From: Paenibacillus sp. G2S3
GTDB taxonomy: Bacteria; Bacillota; Bacilli; Paenibacillales; Paenibacillaceae
DNA: 64,000 bases
Assembly (NCBI RefSeq): GCF_030123105.1
Contig: NZ_CP126095.1
Location: 3,534,001 to 3,598,000 of the forward strand
Direction of reading: 5' to 3'
A program made the translations under genes and the position numbers. Under the pieces are notes generated by a model. It ran no database searches and was not told the origin of the DNA. It was given only the letters and a program-made list of their open reading frames with translations. Shown here piece by piece: positions 24,001 through 32,449 of the stretch. Each line of letters begins with the position of its first letter. Positions within the stretch are counted from its first letter, which is position 1.

Positions 24001-27000
24001 CTCTGCAGCGGGATGTGGATTATACGGTTAGCGGTAATGTATTGAAGATTAACAAAAAATCATTCGCAAGAAATAATATCGTGCCGGGAAAATATACGGT
24101 TAGACTTGATCTGAATCCCGCCGAAATCACATTCGAATTGAACATTCTACCACTTGAAGTCCGTGATTATTATTTCTCCAATAACGGTGACGATCATGCA
24201 GATGGACGCACACCGGCTACGGCATGGAAATCAATCTCCAAGATTAATGAATATGTATTTATGCCAGGTTCAACCATTTATCTGGATGCGAATAGCGTAT
24301 GGAATGAACAAATCAGACTGCGCGGTAATGGTGAGGAAGGGAATCCGATTACGCTTACAAAATATAATACGACCGACCCTAACCAACGCCCGATAATTAA
24401 TGGTGGAGGAACAGCGTCAAGCCCATCAGGCATTTCCTTAAACGGTACAATTGAGTTATATGACGTTAACTATTGGGTAGTCAGTGGAATTGAAGTAACG
24501 AACATCGGCAATAAAGCAGGTGACGGCCGTTCCGGTATCGCTGTAATGTCACGGATTTCCAAGCTGGGACAAGGTCAGTTTAATATTCAAGATTATGCTG
24601 ATGCTCGTATGCAAGGAATCGTCATTCGAGATAACTACGTGCATGATGTTAATGGGCTGCACCAAGCAAATGGAGCAAGTAAGGTATCCGGCGGTATCAT
24701 TATTAATGGTTATGTAGATATCTTGGTTGAAGGTAACAAAACCCTTCGCTGCGATAACGAAGGTATTCGCAACAATGCCTACGGACCAAGCAATCCTGGG
24801 ACGAATAACACAGGCATTACTTGGAGTAACTCAAGCTATCCTTGGGCATCAAACGCTGTGTTTAGAAACAACTGGATTTCTAGTTCGGTTGGAGATGGCA
24901 TTGTCATGTCCGGCGGGAACAACTCCCTTGTGGAACGAAATGTGGTCACAGACAGCGGTTACAGCTATTTAAGCGATAAGAGCGGCAACCTGGTTACAAA
25001 CTGGGGGCCAAATAATACAACGCCAACATATCTAGGCTCGCAAAACTATGCGGCAGCGTGGATTATGGCAAGTAAAGGCACGATCTTCCGCTATAATGAA
25101 GCCGTGGATAACCCATATCATGCAAGTAATGACGGTATGGCTTGGGATATTGACAACTATTGTCAGGACAATGTGTATGAATACAATTACAGCCGAAATA
25201 ACTATGGCGGTTGGTACTTACAGATGAATGCTGCCAAGGGCAATATCGTTCGGTATAACATTAGCGTGAACGACGGTCGCAGCCCGGATTTTAACAAGAG
25301 CTTTAACAGTCTTATATTACTTGCGGGAGGTTCTTCAACGAGTGAGGAATTAAGCGGTTTATACTATAACAATGTCATCGTCACACCATTGAAGAATAGC
25401 AGTTCGTTAGTATTTGATCCGACAGCCTCCAACTTGCATATTTATTTCCAAAATAATATTTTTGCCTACACCGGGGAAAACAACCAGGTTGGTCTGAAAG
25501 GCGGGGGAACATCATCTCCATTTGCAGCCGGACGGTTTACGAACAACATTGTATATCCGGCTAATCTTTTTGGTAGCATGAACGCAGGTGGAGGCGGGTA
25601 TCTAGGTGCAGGCGTAACAGCAACAGACAACCGCTATGTAACGGAAGAGGAACTAAATGCTATATTAAATGATTATAAATCTGCGCCGGAACATTGGATT
25701 ACCAGCAGCGGAACAGTGGATGCCAAGCTTGATTACAGTGCGATGAACGGGTTCCGTCTTGCTGGCGGTAATAACCTAGCCTATGGTTCAGGTGCCGAGA
25801 TTGCAAGCCCATATGTGGATCGCGCGAATGCTCTGCCTCATATGACGGAGAGAACAGACTTCTTCGGCAATCCACTTAGCGGCAGAACGCCTTCCATCGG
25901 CGCACATAACCCTTATGCGGTAACTTTTGATTCCAATGGTGGCAGCGAAGTGGTGATGAAGTTCGCTGATATGGGCGGGACAATTACCGAGCCAACAGCG
26001 CCGACAAAAGAAAACACAGTTTTCGACGGTTGGTATCAAGATGCAGGATTAAACGATGCCTGGGATTTCGTTGCTGATCCTGTTACAAGGGATATTGAAT
26101 TATATGCGAAATGGGTTGAAGACGCAGGTACTGCGCCAACGATTACGACGAATTCGCTTGCGGTTGGCAAGGTAGGACAGCCTTATTCGACAATTCTTAC
26201 CACTGATAGCGATAAGCCGATCAAATGGGCCATTGTAGATGGTCTATTACCATCAGGATTGAGCTTGGATGAAGATGCAGGTGTTATCTCGGGTACACCG
26301 GATCAATGGGGTCAGTTTACATTCAAAGTTCAAGCTAACAATGACGCAGGCAGTGACTCGAAACCGTTCAGTATAGTGATCACTGAAGCTGTCTCCGTTG
26401 ACACAGCTCCGGAGATTATCACTAAGTCTTTGCCTAGTGGCAAAGTTGGAGAACCTTATACGGTAACATTAGCGGTATACGGCAGCGAACCGATTACTTG
26501 GAAGGTCCAGGGAGGAGATTTGCCAGTAGATTTGAACCTAGATGAAGCAACAGGTGTTATCTCGGGTACACCTCAAGAGGCAGGATCATACGAATTCACT
26601 GTTGCAGCAACGAATGATTTTGGTATAGATAAGCGAGTATTGAGCATCGAGATTAAAGAGGATAAGCCAGTTGACACAGCTCCGGAGATTATCACTAAGA
26701 ATCTGCCAAACGGCAAAGTTGAACAACCGTATACGGTAACATTAGCAGTATATGGCGACGAACCGATTACCTGGAAAGTGAGTGATAATTATTTACCTGC
26801 TGGGTTGAATTTAGAAGGAGCTACGGGTGTTATTTCAGGGGTGCCTACTGAAGCGGGAACATACAAATTCACTGTTACGGCTTCCAATCATGCTGGCATG
26901 GATACAATAGAGTTAACTATCGTAATTACTGCAAATAATAACGGTGAAGGTTCAGGTGGCCAAATCAGCACGCCGACTCCTTCGCCAGAATCACCGGTAG

Positions 27001-27854
27001 CGGATCTTATTGATACTACAGTCAAAGAACAGCTGAAGAAAGGCAATTCCATTGAATTGACGATGTCAGCCGGAAAAGATGAGCTTGAGATTCAAAGCGA
27101 TACGATCGGTGCGATTATTAAAGCCAACAAACCGCTAACCGTTACGAATAACACCGTATCTGTTGAATTGTCCCCTGAATTGTTGAAGCAGTTGAATACA
27201 GGCAAGAGGCTGAAGGTTGTCATTAAACCTGTAGATGAAAGAGACAGAGTTATAGAGCGGGGATATGAGTTGAAGATCTTCGCAGATGGTCGGGAAGTAA
27301 CGGATTATACAGGACTTATACCAGTAACCTTCGATCTGACAAAAGAGAAGTTGTCGACTAACGATATTAGCAAGTTATGCGGTATCATGCTTCGATTAGA
27401 CGGCAACATGGAACGCTTAGGCGGCAACTATGACCGTGAGACAGGTAAATTTACCTTCATGGCAAAAGGGCTAGGCTATATCTTTGTTACAACCAAGCCT
27501 GAACCTGTGAAATTAGAATTTACTCTAGGTAAGAAAGGGTATAAATTAAACGGAATCGAAATGAGTATGGATGTTTCGTTGATGGTAGTTAAAGGCAGAA
27601 CTTTAGTACCACTGCGCTTCGTTGCGGAGAGCTTAGGAGCAAATGTAGGCTGGGATAACATTACGAAAACCGTAATGATTACCTTGGAAGGTAAGACTTT
27701 GTCGATTTCGATCGGTGAACTTGCACCAGGAATGGATGTTGCAGCTGAACTTGTAAACGGACGTACTATGCTCCCATTACGCTTCATTGCTGAGTATTTT
27801 GGTGCAGATGTATTCTTCGATAATACTACGAAATCCATTAGTATCATGAAGTAG
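21081..27854 (+). CDS. Giant secreted beta-helix protein with LamG-like, X2-like, Ig and copper-amine-oxidase N-terminal domains
   Basis: 2257 aa. Signal peptide about 1-36. Two related blocks of a bacterial-Ig-like plus LamG-like fold (about 45-350 and 650-940; each contains GWHKF.W and ends HLIDDFYVV or HFIDDVYVI) surround an Ig domain (about 360-455). An X2-like module (about 945-1025) precedes a right-handed parallel beta-helix (about 1029-1580) that opens YYFSNNGDDHADGRTPATAW and contains many N..V.N turns, as in pectate-lyase-like folds. Then a Listeria-Bacteroides repeat (about 1611-1680), three putative-Ig (He_PIG) repeats (1685-1950) and a C-terminal Cu_amine_oxidN1 domain (about 2140-2257, two PLRF.AE..GA.V boxes). 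It is probably a surface or secreted polysaccharide lyase or glycan-binding protein; active-site residues cannot be assigned. RBS AAAGGGAGGG. Ends at a perfect terminator. Confidence 0.75.
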   Translation: MKRSKWMQKALSMITATSLVFPGLFGLAPSSEVSAAGAGESFDSVVLELTQAAGQAGRVNLTYKGSPLSSLVKGPVIDEVNYDSSNSNLLTVNNQGNITLASGYTFASPGAPGIPVTITAAASYYHDSDVLFMEDFEYNNGPMTSTVKLGSSYTLSDAQSRSGLKAITPSNDTNNENVAQDVALPAGSNYKMTAWYFDPYPDEEKTATDRTQFAIVDGKNGTFAGTFYQSSEADVIHNPTRYTWAYAPSSAGTAGKRWKDSGALRSTGWHKFEWLITPNGATLQIDGTLISDSAQSDIYKAMKSGTTIQPKIAGGWNNQSGNKAYIKNKHLIDDFYVVKDVATTTGNRTLTLNLAPPGGLPNLEIITQPTAAKVKQGETATFSVTASAAASAYQWYVSDDETGLNGTKVSGADKALLTLPNVDSASQQGNFYYCEVSSTDGIVVKSNAVPLLITTKTQVNAPINPTLDLDTGIYSGASNYGDTLVTLFKDGGPVGYYLSKNGGPDRPNNHERHHVLPYARALGVGNYTVTAIVINNAGDISEEVAASGRLKIEKLPAPVNVRWNGTYATWDRVANASAYSVQLFSNGVAKGSPIAVTINDAALSPTLNDTFKITANGNATSRFLDSAESGESAQYSANIALIRQSDTLRAGDRTRLIVDTADVFVADNISFSPVDQDKDKIEVDDAGFVTVKKGYVPTGNEEVTVQVSVDYFNKADTMFYDGFEGEKKFSNGTNGYVHSDVMSRTGGKAATSSGAGQVATVPGTYNYAPATGKTTIVTAWYYDDGRAASNDHAVFGLTPSSNEHIAINYGNGDGDWAANLTNYAVRPGSSGRFYPVDVKRSEGWHKFQWFVTSTGTTYKIDGQDVQRQSTDGGNFDTLVKNNISKIDALQLATNWGNKAGTVKDIQNRHFIDDVYVIDSGVTAQTGTASITLRLMPKEYSNLEDSTYVIGLDDYNITVNPDLADLAGVEIGAVTLQRDVDYTVSGNVLKINKKSFARNNIVPGKYTVRLDLNPAEITFELNILPLEVRDYYFSNNGDDHADGRTPATAWKSISKINEYVFMPGSTIYLDANSVWNEQIRLRGNGEEGNPITLTKYNTTDPNQRPIINGGGTASSPSGISLNGTIELYDVNYWVVSGIEVTNIGNKAGDGRSGIAVMSRISKLGQGQFNIQDYADARMQGIVIRDNYVHDVNGLHQANGASKVSGGIIINGYVDILVEGNKTLRCDNEGIRNNAYGPSNPGTNNTGITWSNSSYPWASNAVFRNNWISSSVGDGIVMSGGNNSLVERNVVTDSGYSYLSDKSGNLVTNWGPNNTTPTYLGSQNYAAAWIMASKGTIFRYNEAVDNPYHASNDGMAWDIDNYCQDNVYEYNYSRNNYGGWYLQMNAAKGNIVRYNISVNDGRSPDFNKSFNSLILLAGGSSTSEELSGLYYNNVIVTPLKNSSSLVFDPTASNLHIYFQNNIFAYTGENNQVGLKGGGTSSPFAAGRFTNNIVYPANLFGSMNAGGGGYLGAGVTATDNRYVTEEELNAILNDYKSAPEHWITSSGTVDAKLDYSAMNGFRLAGGNNLAYGSGAEIASPYVDRANALPHMTERTDFFGNPLSGRTPSIGAHNPYAVTFDSNGGSEVVMKFADMGGTITEPTAPTKENTVFDGWYQDAGLNDAWDFVADPVTRDIELYAKWVEDAGTAPTITTNSLAVGKVGQPYSTILTTDSDKPIKWAIVDGLLPSGLSLDEDAGVISGTPDQWGQFTFKVQANNDAGSDSKPFSIVITEAVSVDTAPEIITKSLPSGKVGEPYTVTLAVYGSEPITWKVQGGDLPVDLNLDEATGVISGTPQEAGSYEFTVAATNDFGIDKRVLSIEIKEDKPVDTAPEIITKNLPNGKVEQPYTVTLAVYGDEPITWKVSDNYLPAGLNLEGATGVISGVPTEAGTYKFTVTASNHAGMDTIELTIVITANNNGEGSGGQISTPTPSPESPVADLIDTTVKEQLKKGNSIELTMSAGKDELEIQSDTIGAIIKANKPLTVTNNTVSVELSPELLKQLNTGKRLKVVIKPVDERDRVIERGYELKIFADGREVTDYTGLIPVTFDLTKEKLSTNDISKLCGIMLRLDGNMERLGGNYDRETGKFTFMAKGLGYIFVTTKPEPVKLEFTLGKKGYKLNGIEMSMDVSLMVVKGRTLVPLRFVAESLGANVGWDNITKTVMITLEGKTLSISIGELAPGMDVAAELVNGRTMLPLRFIAEYFGADVFFDNTTKSISIMK
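26397..26937 (+). repeat. Tandem He_PIG domain duplication
   Basis: Two copies with a period of about 271 bases, beginning at the identical stretch GTTGACACAGCTCCGGAGAT (26398 and 26669). Much of the first 120 bases is identical between copies. A third, older copy lies at about 26130-26390. Confidence 0.75.
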
Positions 27855-27881
27855 TATTCGCTAACATTAGCAGCTACACAC

Positions 27882-27925
27882 GAAACCCTCTAACATGTAA
27901 TGCAATGTTAGAGGGTTTCTAATTT
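27882..27925 (+). terminator. Strong terminator after the giant beta-helix gene
   Basis: Perfect 15-bp arms (27882-27896 and 27905-27919), an 8-nt loop, then TAATTT. No other feature was seen between this and 28104. Confidence 0.85.
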
Positions 27926-28104
27926 ATAAAATTCAAGCTTCTTATCTTAAGGTAATCGAATCATAATAAATTCCGGCACTATGAGGATGTGTAAGAGGAA
28001 AAGAACATGTATCTAACGCTACTAGAGCAAAGGGTAGTTCAAAGGAGACTAATTTGATATTTAGCAATTGCAAATTGAGTCATTGATTTTGAAGTTCATC
28101 TTTT

Positions 28105-28138
28105 GATCGGTAAAGAATGAATCCATTCTTTACCGATC
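28105..28138. promoter_or_regulatory. Perfect 15-bp inverted repeat upstream of tetR-like gene
   Basis: Arms 28105-28119 (GATCGGTAAAGAATG) and 28124-28138 are exact reverse complements with a 4-base centre AATC. It is 40 bases upstream of the TetR-family gene, and its right end is followed by GATCGTTCTC, also found at the operator candidate near 28797. It may be the autoregulatory operator or an RNA hairpin. Confidence 0.6.
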
Positions 28139-28178
28139 GTTCTCAATATGTTACATTTACTATTAGGGAGGGAATAGA

Positions 28179-28757
28179 ATGGCAAGAAGCAAAGAATTCG
28201 AAGAGAACGAAGTATTAGATAAGGCGATGAAGCTTTTTTGGGAACAGGGTTACGAGAAGACATCTTTGACAGATCTTGTAGAGCATATGGGAGTTCATCG
28301 AAGAAGTTTATATGACACATTTGGCGACAAGCATACGCTGTTTTTGAAAGCAATGGACCGATTTCGCGATAAAGTGAATGCTGAGCTTACGGGGGAAGTT
28401 AAACGTTCCAATACTGCAACTGAGGCACTTCAGCTTATCTTTAGTTTCATAATAAATGGTGAAGAAGATACGCCCTCAGGCTGTTTGATGGTAAATTCAG
28501 CCGTGGAATTGGCAATGCGCGATGCCGATGTGGATTTGAAGTCCACTGAATCGTTCACCTTATCAGAGCAGCTGCTCAAAGATATTATTCTGTGGGGGCA
28601 GAAGGATGCAGAGTTTAACTCAGATTACAATGCCGACGAACTAGCGGAACATCTACATTCTGTTTGTGTGGGGTTAAGGGTAATGACAAGGACTTCAGTG
28701 CCTAAAGAAAAATTACATCGAATAGCCGATTTATCAATTAAACTTTTATATAAGTAA
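28179..28757 (+). CDS. TetR/AcrR-family transcriptional regulator
   Basis: 192 aa. N-terminal helix-turn-helix with KAMKLFWEQGYEKTSLTDLV and HRRSLYDTFGDKHTLFLKAM, the classic TetR DNA-binding domain with the YxxFxxK-like capping region. The C-terminal ligand domain resembles the YxaF/LmrA-like branch (a conserved GCLMVNSAVEL segment, TetR_C). ATG 28179 follows TAGGGAGGGAATAG. The next gene downstream is an SDR with palindromic sites in its promoter, the typical regulator-target layout; the regulator probably represses that SDR and itself. The inducer is unknown. Confidence 0.9.
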   Translation: MARSKEFEENEVLDKAMKLFWEQGYEKTSLTDLVEHMGVHRRSLYDTFGDKHTLFLKAMDRFRDKVNAELTGEVKRSNTATEALQLIFSFIINGEEDTPSGCLMVNSAVELAMRDADVDLKSTESFTLSEQLLKDIILWGQKDAEFNSDYNADELAEHLHSVCVGLRVMTRTSVPKEKLHRIADLSIKLLYK

Positions 28758-28791
28758 TTATTATTTAAAGATAATTGCTTATGCACATTCT

Positions 28792-28805
28792 AGAATGATC
28801 GTTCT
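28792..28805. promoter_or_regulatory. Candidate TetR operator 1
   Basis: AGAATGATCGTTCT, a palindrome with one mismatched pair, upstream of the SDR gene. A nearly identical site occurs 78 bases further on, and the half GATCGTTCTC also occurs at 28135. Confidence 0.55.
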
Positions 28806-28869
28806 CGAAATATATTTCGTTTCTTGCTATAGTTTTCTTTCACAAATGATCTATTCTTGTGTTCATTTT

Positions 28870-28883
28870 AGAATGATCATTCC
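28870..28883. promoter_or_regulatory. Candidate TetR operator 2, SDR promoter
   Basis: AGAATGATCATTCC; the core GAATGATCATTC is a perfect palindrome. It lies just before a TATAGT box (28886-28891) of the SDR gene, so repressor binding there would block RNA polymerase. Confidence 0.6.
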
Positions 28884-28922
28884 CATATAGTAGTTAAACG
28901 ATGAATAAAAGGAGTAAATAAA

Positions 28923-29621
28923 ATGATAATTTCTGAACAAGTGGCATTTGTAACTGGAGCAAACCGAGGTTTTGGCCGCCATCTCACCCTAGAACTTCTA
29001 TCCAGAGGGGCTAAGGTTTATGCAGGTGCAAGAAATCCGGAAACCATTGATATTCCAGGCGTTATACCTGTAAAGCTTGATATTACCAACACTCAAGAAG
29101 TTGAAGCAGCTGCTATCCTCGCTAAGGACGTTACGCTTTTAATCAACAATGCAGGATCATCTACTGGCGCTTCTTTGCTGGAAGGAGATGTGGAAAAAAT
29201 ACAGTTGGAGTTTGATACGCACTTCTTCGGTACGCTATACATGGTTCGTGCTTTTGCACCGATCATTGAGAAAAACGGGGGAGGATCGGTTTTGAATATT
29301 CTTTCCGCATTATCTTGGTTTAGTTCCGGAACTGCGGGTGCTTATACAGCCGCGAAGGCTGCAGCATGGGCATTGACGAATGATTTACGTATAAACCTGT
29401 ATCCACATAATGTGAGAGTAGCAGGATTACATGTTGGCTTTATGGAGACAGACATGACATCCAGCTTAGAAGTTCCCAAAGTAAGCCCTGCAGATATCGC
29501 AAAAATAGCTATTGATGGCATAGAATCTGGCAGCTTTGAAATTATTGCTGATGATAACAGCCGAATGATACAAGGTGGACTTGCAGGTGGCGTTCCTGCA
29601 CTATACCCTCATCTTTCTTAA
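28923..29621 (+). CDS. SDR-family oxidoreductase controlled by TetR-like regulator
   Basis: 232 aa. Classical short-chain dehydrogenase: cofactor motif TGANRGFG, NNAG, catalytic Ser in LNILSALSWF and the YxxxK pair in AYTAAKAA. The cofactor-binding region has Arg after the first Gly motif, which tends to favour NADP(H). ATG 28923 follows AAAAGGAGTAAATAA. The upstream region has two palindromic sites probably bound by the TetR-family protein encoded before it. This pair is commonly a response to an electrophile or xenobiotic, but no substrate can be inferred. Confidence 0.85.
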   Translation: MIISEQVAFVTGANRGFGRHLTLELLSRGAKVYAGARNPETIDIPGVIPVKLDITNTQEVEAAAILAKDVTLLINNAGSSTGASLLEGDVEKIQLEFDTHFFGTLYMVRAFAPIIEKNGGGSVLNILSALSWFSSGTAGAYTAAKAAAWALTNDLRINLYPHNVRVAGLHVGFMETDMTSSLEVPKVSPADIAKIAIDGIESGSFEIIADDNSRMIQGGLAGGVPALYPHLS

Positions 29622-30107
29622 TACCAATTTCATTTTCAACTTAATTTATAGAGGAGAAATCCAGTTCATAGCTTAGTTACTGGTGGACGAAAGAAATAGT
29701 ATGCGGAGCAAATTATGAAACTAAGCGATGATCTTATGAAGTAATCGGCTTGCTGCATGAAAAAGAATATACAAGAAACGGGAAGGTATAAGCAAAGATA
29801 ATCTGCTTATGCCTTCCCGTTTCCTATATAAGATGATTAATTGTTGCTTCCGCCATGACGAAGGTCGTCTGCGGGATAGGGGGTAGATCGTCATTTGATT
29901 CTCTCTTCGCTCAACTCACCAAAAAAAATGTAGTAGCGTTTATGCTCTAATATTTTCTATTTGACAATTGGAATGGGTTTAGCGTACATAAGGGCTTTAT
30001 TCCGTTCATACTCTCATAAAGGATTTCATAAGTTGGTAATATAAATAACCATTTTTTAGCAAGCCCACAAGATCTTTTACAAGAGAAATTCAAGAGAAGG
30101 GAGGCCT
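29622..30107. other. Intergenic stretch with one large hairpin
   Basis: No supported gene. A GAGGAG ribosome-like site at about 29652 leads into frames that stop quickly. The hairpin at 29775-29823 is the only strong structure. A possible promoter TTGACA (29961-29966), 18-base spacer, TACATA (29985-29990) lies before the SDR at 30108, with a weak -10 box. Confidence 0.4.
29775..29823. terminator. Long hairpin, probable terminator
   Basis: Arms of 20 bases (29775-29794 and 29804-29823) pair with a single GU, loop 9 nt. The stem is GC-rich at the base (GAAACGGGAAGG), and no long T-run follows on either strand, so termination efficiency is uncertain. Confidence 0.5.
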
Positions 30108-31016
30108 ATGATGAAAGGTTATCCTATATATCCCTACATCGGCTGGCGGACTAAGACCGTTATGGAGCCAGTAGCATTCCCGCCGCAGCACCAGGATCAG
30201 AACCCCGGTTTGGAGTACTTGATGGAACCCAAGCCTATTTTTGATAATCCCGGTTATATCGGTAGTGGCAAGCTAAAAGGAAAAGCCGCCATCATTACCG
30301 GAGGCGATAGCGGATTCGGACGCGCTATCGCGGTAGCATATGCCAAAGAAGGAGCGGATTTGACACTCGTCTATTTGAACGAGCACAGGGATGCAGCAGA
30401 GACCAAACAGTACGTTGAGCAATTCGGCGTTCGTTGCCTGATCCTGCCTCGCGATCTTCGCAATCCGGCTGCCTCATCCGAAATTGTGGCGGAGACGATA
30501 CACCATTATCAAAGGCTGGACATTTTGGTCAGTAACGCCGCCGTGCAGCCGTACACACCCAGCATTATGGACGTTTCTGACGAACAACTGGAAAATACCT
30601 TTCGAACGAACGTCTTTCCTATGTTTTATTTGACGAAAGCCGCCATACCTTTTCTTAGTCCAGGCAGTGCGATCATCTGTACGACTTCAAGGGTGGCCTA
30701 TGAGGGAAACAAAAACGCCATCGACTATTCGGCAACCAAAGGAGCGATTGTATCCTTCATTCGTACAATGGCCGTATCGCTCGCCGACAAGGGAATCAGG
30801 GTCAATGGGGTGGCTCCTGGACCAGGATGGACGCCTCTTACTGTGAGCTCTTGGCCTGCTGAGATGGTGAGTACCTGGGGCGTCGACAGCCCGTTCGGTC
30901 GTGCTGTGCAGCCATTCGAGGTTGCGCCAGCCTACGTCTATTTAGCGGCCAGCGATTCCATGTTTGTGACAGGCCAAGTATTACACGTAAATGGAGGAGT
31001 GATTCGATATTCATAA
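30108..31016 (+). CDS. SDR-family oxidoreductase, GSP39/YhdF-like
   Basis: 302 aa. The long N-terminal extension (about 45 residues, ending KLKGKAAIITGGDSGFGRAI) before the Rossmann fold is characteristic of the YhdF/YhxC/general-stress-protein-39 subgroup. Motifs: TGGDSGFGRA cofactor loop, SNAA, Ser in CTTSRVAYEG, YSATKGA catalytic pair, and the closing DSMFVTGQVLHVNGG. ATG 30108 follows GGGAGG. In Bacillus the relatives are stress-induced; no clear sigma-B promoter is visible here. It stands alone with a bidirectional terminator behind it. Note SGFG instead of the usual SGIG in the cofactor loop. Confidence 0.85.
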   Translation: MMKGYPIYPYIGWRTKTVMEPVAFPPQHQDQNPGLEYLMEPKPIFDNPGYIGSGKLKGKAAIITGGDSGFGRAIAVAYAKEGADLTLVYLNEHRDAAETKQYVEQFGVRCLILPRDLRNPAASSEIVAETIHHYQRLDILVSNAAVQPYTPSIMDVSDEQLENTFRTNVFPMFYLTKAAIPFLSPGSAIICTTSRVAYEGNKNAIDYSATKGAIVSFIRTMAVSLADKGIRVNGVAPGPGWTPLTVSSWPAEMVSTWGVDSPFGRAVQPFEVAPAYVYLAASDSMFVTGQVLHVNGGVIRYS

Positions 31017-31080
31017 GAGTGTTTGTTATACCTGGAACATAGTGAAAATACACAAATCCGCCTAGAAGGCCGGTGAGCTC

Positions 31081-31121
31081 AAAAAGAAGCCAAGAGAAAT
31101 TTTCGTTCCTGGCTTCTTTTT
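31081..31121. terminator. Bidirectional terminator between convergent genes
   Basis: AAAAAGAAGCCA (31081-31092) and TGGCTTCTTTTT (31110-31121) are perfect 12-bp arms, A-rich on one side and T-rich on the other, so it can stop transcription from both the SDR (+) and the repeat protein (-). Confidence 0.85.
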
Positions 31122-31216
31122 GGCGGGTCGCTAGCCATGGATGGTCTCCAATGACACAAAAGTGCCAACATAAGGATGTCTAATGAAAGGTTAAATACTT
31201 AACGTTGGGGCAACTT

Positions 31217-31933
31217 TTACTCCTTGGTTTCTTTGTCCTTGCCGCCGATATTAAATCCTAACTTTCCATTATATTTGCCTACCTGTCCGGCAACACCTAA
31301 GCCTGCTCCTTGACCACCGCCGAGTTGTGCCTTGGCCTGGGCGCCGAGACCATTTTCGCCACCAAGCTGCAAATGGGTTTGCAGACCCGCGCCTTGACTG
31401 AACCCCAAGTGTCCTTCGGCATCAGCACTCATACCGTACTCTCCGCCGACCTGCGCCCCCGTATGAAAACCTGCCTCTTGACCGCCACCTATTTGGGTTT
31501 TTGCCTGACCCGCAATCCCGTACTTGCCGAAGGCCTGGGCTTCGGCATTGAGCCCTAGACCCTGGCTGCTGTCCAGATGAGTATTGCCTTGCGCATGGAT
31601 TCCATATGAAGGAGTGCCTATATGGCCGCCCGCATACATACCCATGCTACCTAAACCTAAATTCCCGCTAGCATTTAAACCAATGCCGTGTTTACCGCCT
31701 ACTTCTCCTCCAGTATTTAGCTTAATCCCCTGCCCGCTGCATTCATTTTCGTTCATATAACCATTTAAAAGTTCTTTTTTGGTGTTTTCGCTGTCTGAGG
31801 GTAGATCTGCCAGACTGCTTTCTGAACGGAAGAGATGGTAGTAATGAGAGTAAGGGAAAGGATTGTAACGGGTAAAGTAAGGGTATACGGATGGATTAGC
31901 CTGGCTGTTTGGATATTCGTTCCCAAAGGTCAT
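31217..31933 (-). CDS. Glycine-rich repeat protein of unknown function
   Basis: About 238 aa. The first 70 residues are polar and aromatic (YPYFTRYNPFPYSHYYHLF). From about residue 75 to the end there are roughly eleven imperfect repeats of about 14 residues with the pattern G-x-G-(hydrophobic)-x-A-x-A-x-(hydrophobic)-G-G-x-x, for example GLGAQAKAQLGGGQ and GAGLGVAGQVGKY. Regular short Gly-turn repeats like this could fold as a beta-solenoid. There is no signal peptide or cysteine. Start ATG 31933 sits eight bases after GGAGG; an upstream in-frame start at 31948 has no ribosome site. I do not know the family; similar repeat proteins in spore-formers are sometimes spore-surface proteins, which is only a guess. 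Confidence 0.7.
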   Translation of the reverse strand: MTFGNEYPNSQANPSVYPYFTRYNPFPYSHYYHLFRSESSLADLPSDSENTKKELLNGYMNENECSGQGIKLNTGGEVGGKHGIGLNASGNLGLGSMGMYAGGHIGTPSYGIHAQGNTHLDSSQGLGLNAEAQAFGKYGIAGQAKTQIGGGQEAGFHTGAQVGGEYGMSADAEGHLGFSQGAGLQTHLQLGGENGLGAQAKAQLGGGQGAGLGVAGQVGKYNGKLGFNIGGKDKETKE

Positions 31934-32030
31934 CTGGGATACCTCCATTATTCAATTTATTACAATAGCCTATTCATGGATGAGTTGAAGTGATACCCTT
32001 CCTAAGTAAACTGTATGAATTCAAGGTTCG

Positions 32031-32126
32031 CAGCCGACGCACAACGAGCCGGGCGAAGTATCACTTATTTTTAACGGGGAAATCTACAACTACCGGGAGC
32101 TGCGTGAATCGGTGCCGGCGGCGTGA
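32031..32126 (+). pseudogene. Fragment of an asparagine synthetase (glutaminase domain)
   Basis: The + frame from 32031 encodes [20 protein letters not shown] and then YRELRE before a stop at 32124-32126. [11 protein letters not shown] is the signature of the class-II glutamine amidotransferase domain of AsnB proteins. There is no start codon and no continuation. The fragment is markedly richer in GC than its surroundings and differs from the intact asnB 1.7 kb away, so it is not a simple copy of that gene. Confidence 0.7.
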
Positions 32127-32260
32127 CGAGCTGCTGTGCGCGCGCACCTGGTTACTTCGGACAAATAGGTGGGCGGAACGACCGAAGTCAGTGACCAATA
32201 TGGTTAATTATGTAAGAAAACATGGTTATTGATCAACTCATTTATATGGGTGGATTTTTT

Positions 32261-32449
32261 ATGCCGGAAAAAGTGGGGGAATCGGCAAAGGGACCAAGTT
32301 CTTATCCTATAAGGGACGATGTTCTTGTCTACCGACATCTTGGTTGTCCAATGACACAAAGTTATGTAGGCATATTTGTGTCAATGAAAAATGCGATCGT
32401 AGATGCTGAGACAAAAGCCTGTGCACACTGCATTAATGAAACATTATGA
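32261..32449 (+). CDS. Small hypothetical protein, doubtful
   Basis: 62 codons from ATG 32261, beginning MPEKVGESAKGPSSYPIRDD and ending CAHCINETL. The ribosome site is weak (GGGTGG, 9 bases upstream). The lone CxxC (KACAHC) and mixed composition are not diagnostic. It lies in a decayed region and may itself be a remnant. Confidence 0.3.
   Translation: MPEKVGESAKGPSSYPIRDDVLVYRHLGCPMTQSYVGIFVSMKNAIVDAETKACAHCINETL

Noticed and set aside
27476-27847. 123-codon frame on the minus strand at the end of the beta-helix gene
   Set aside because: Mirror of the copper-amine-oxidase domain codons; no start signals.
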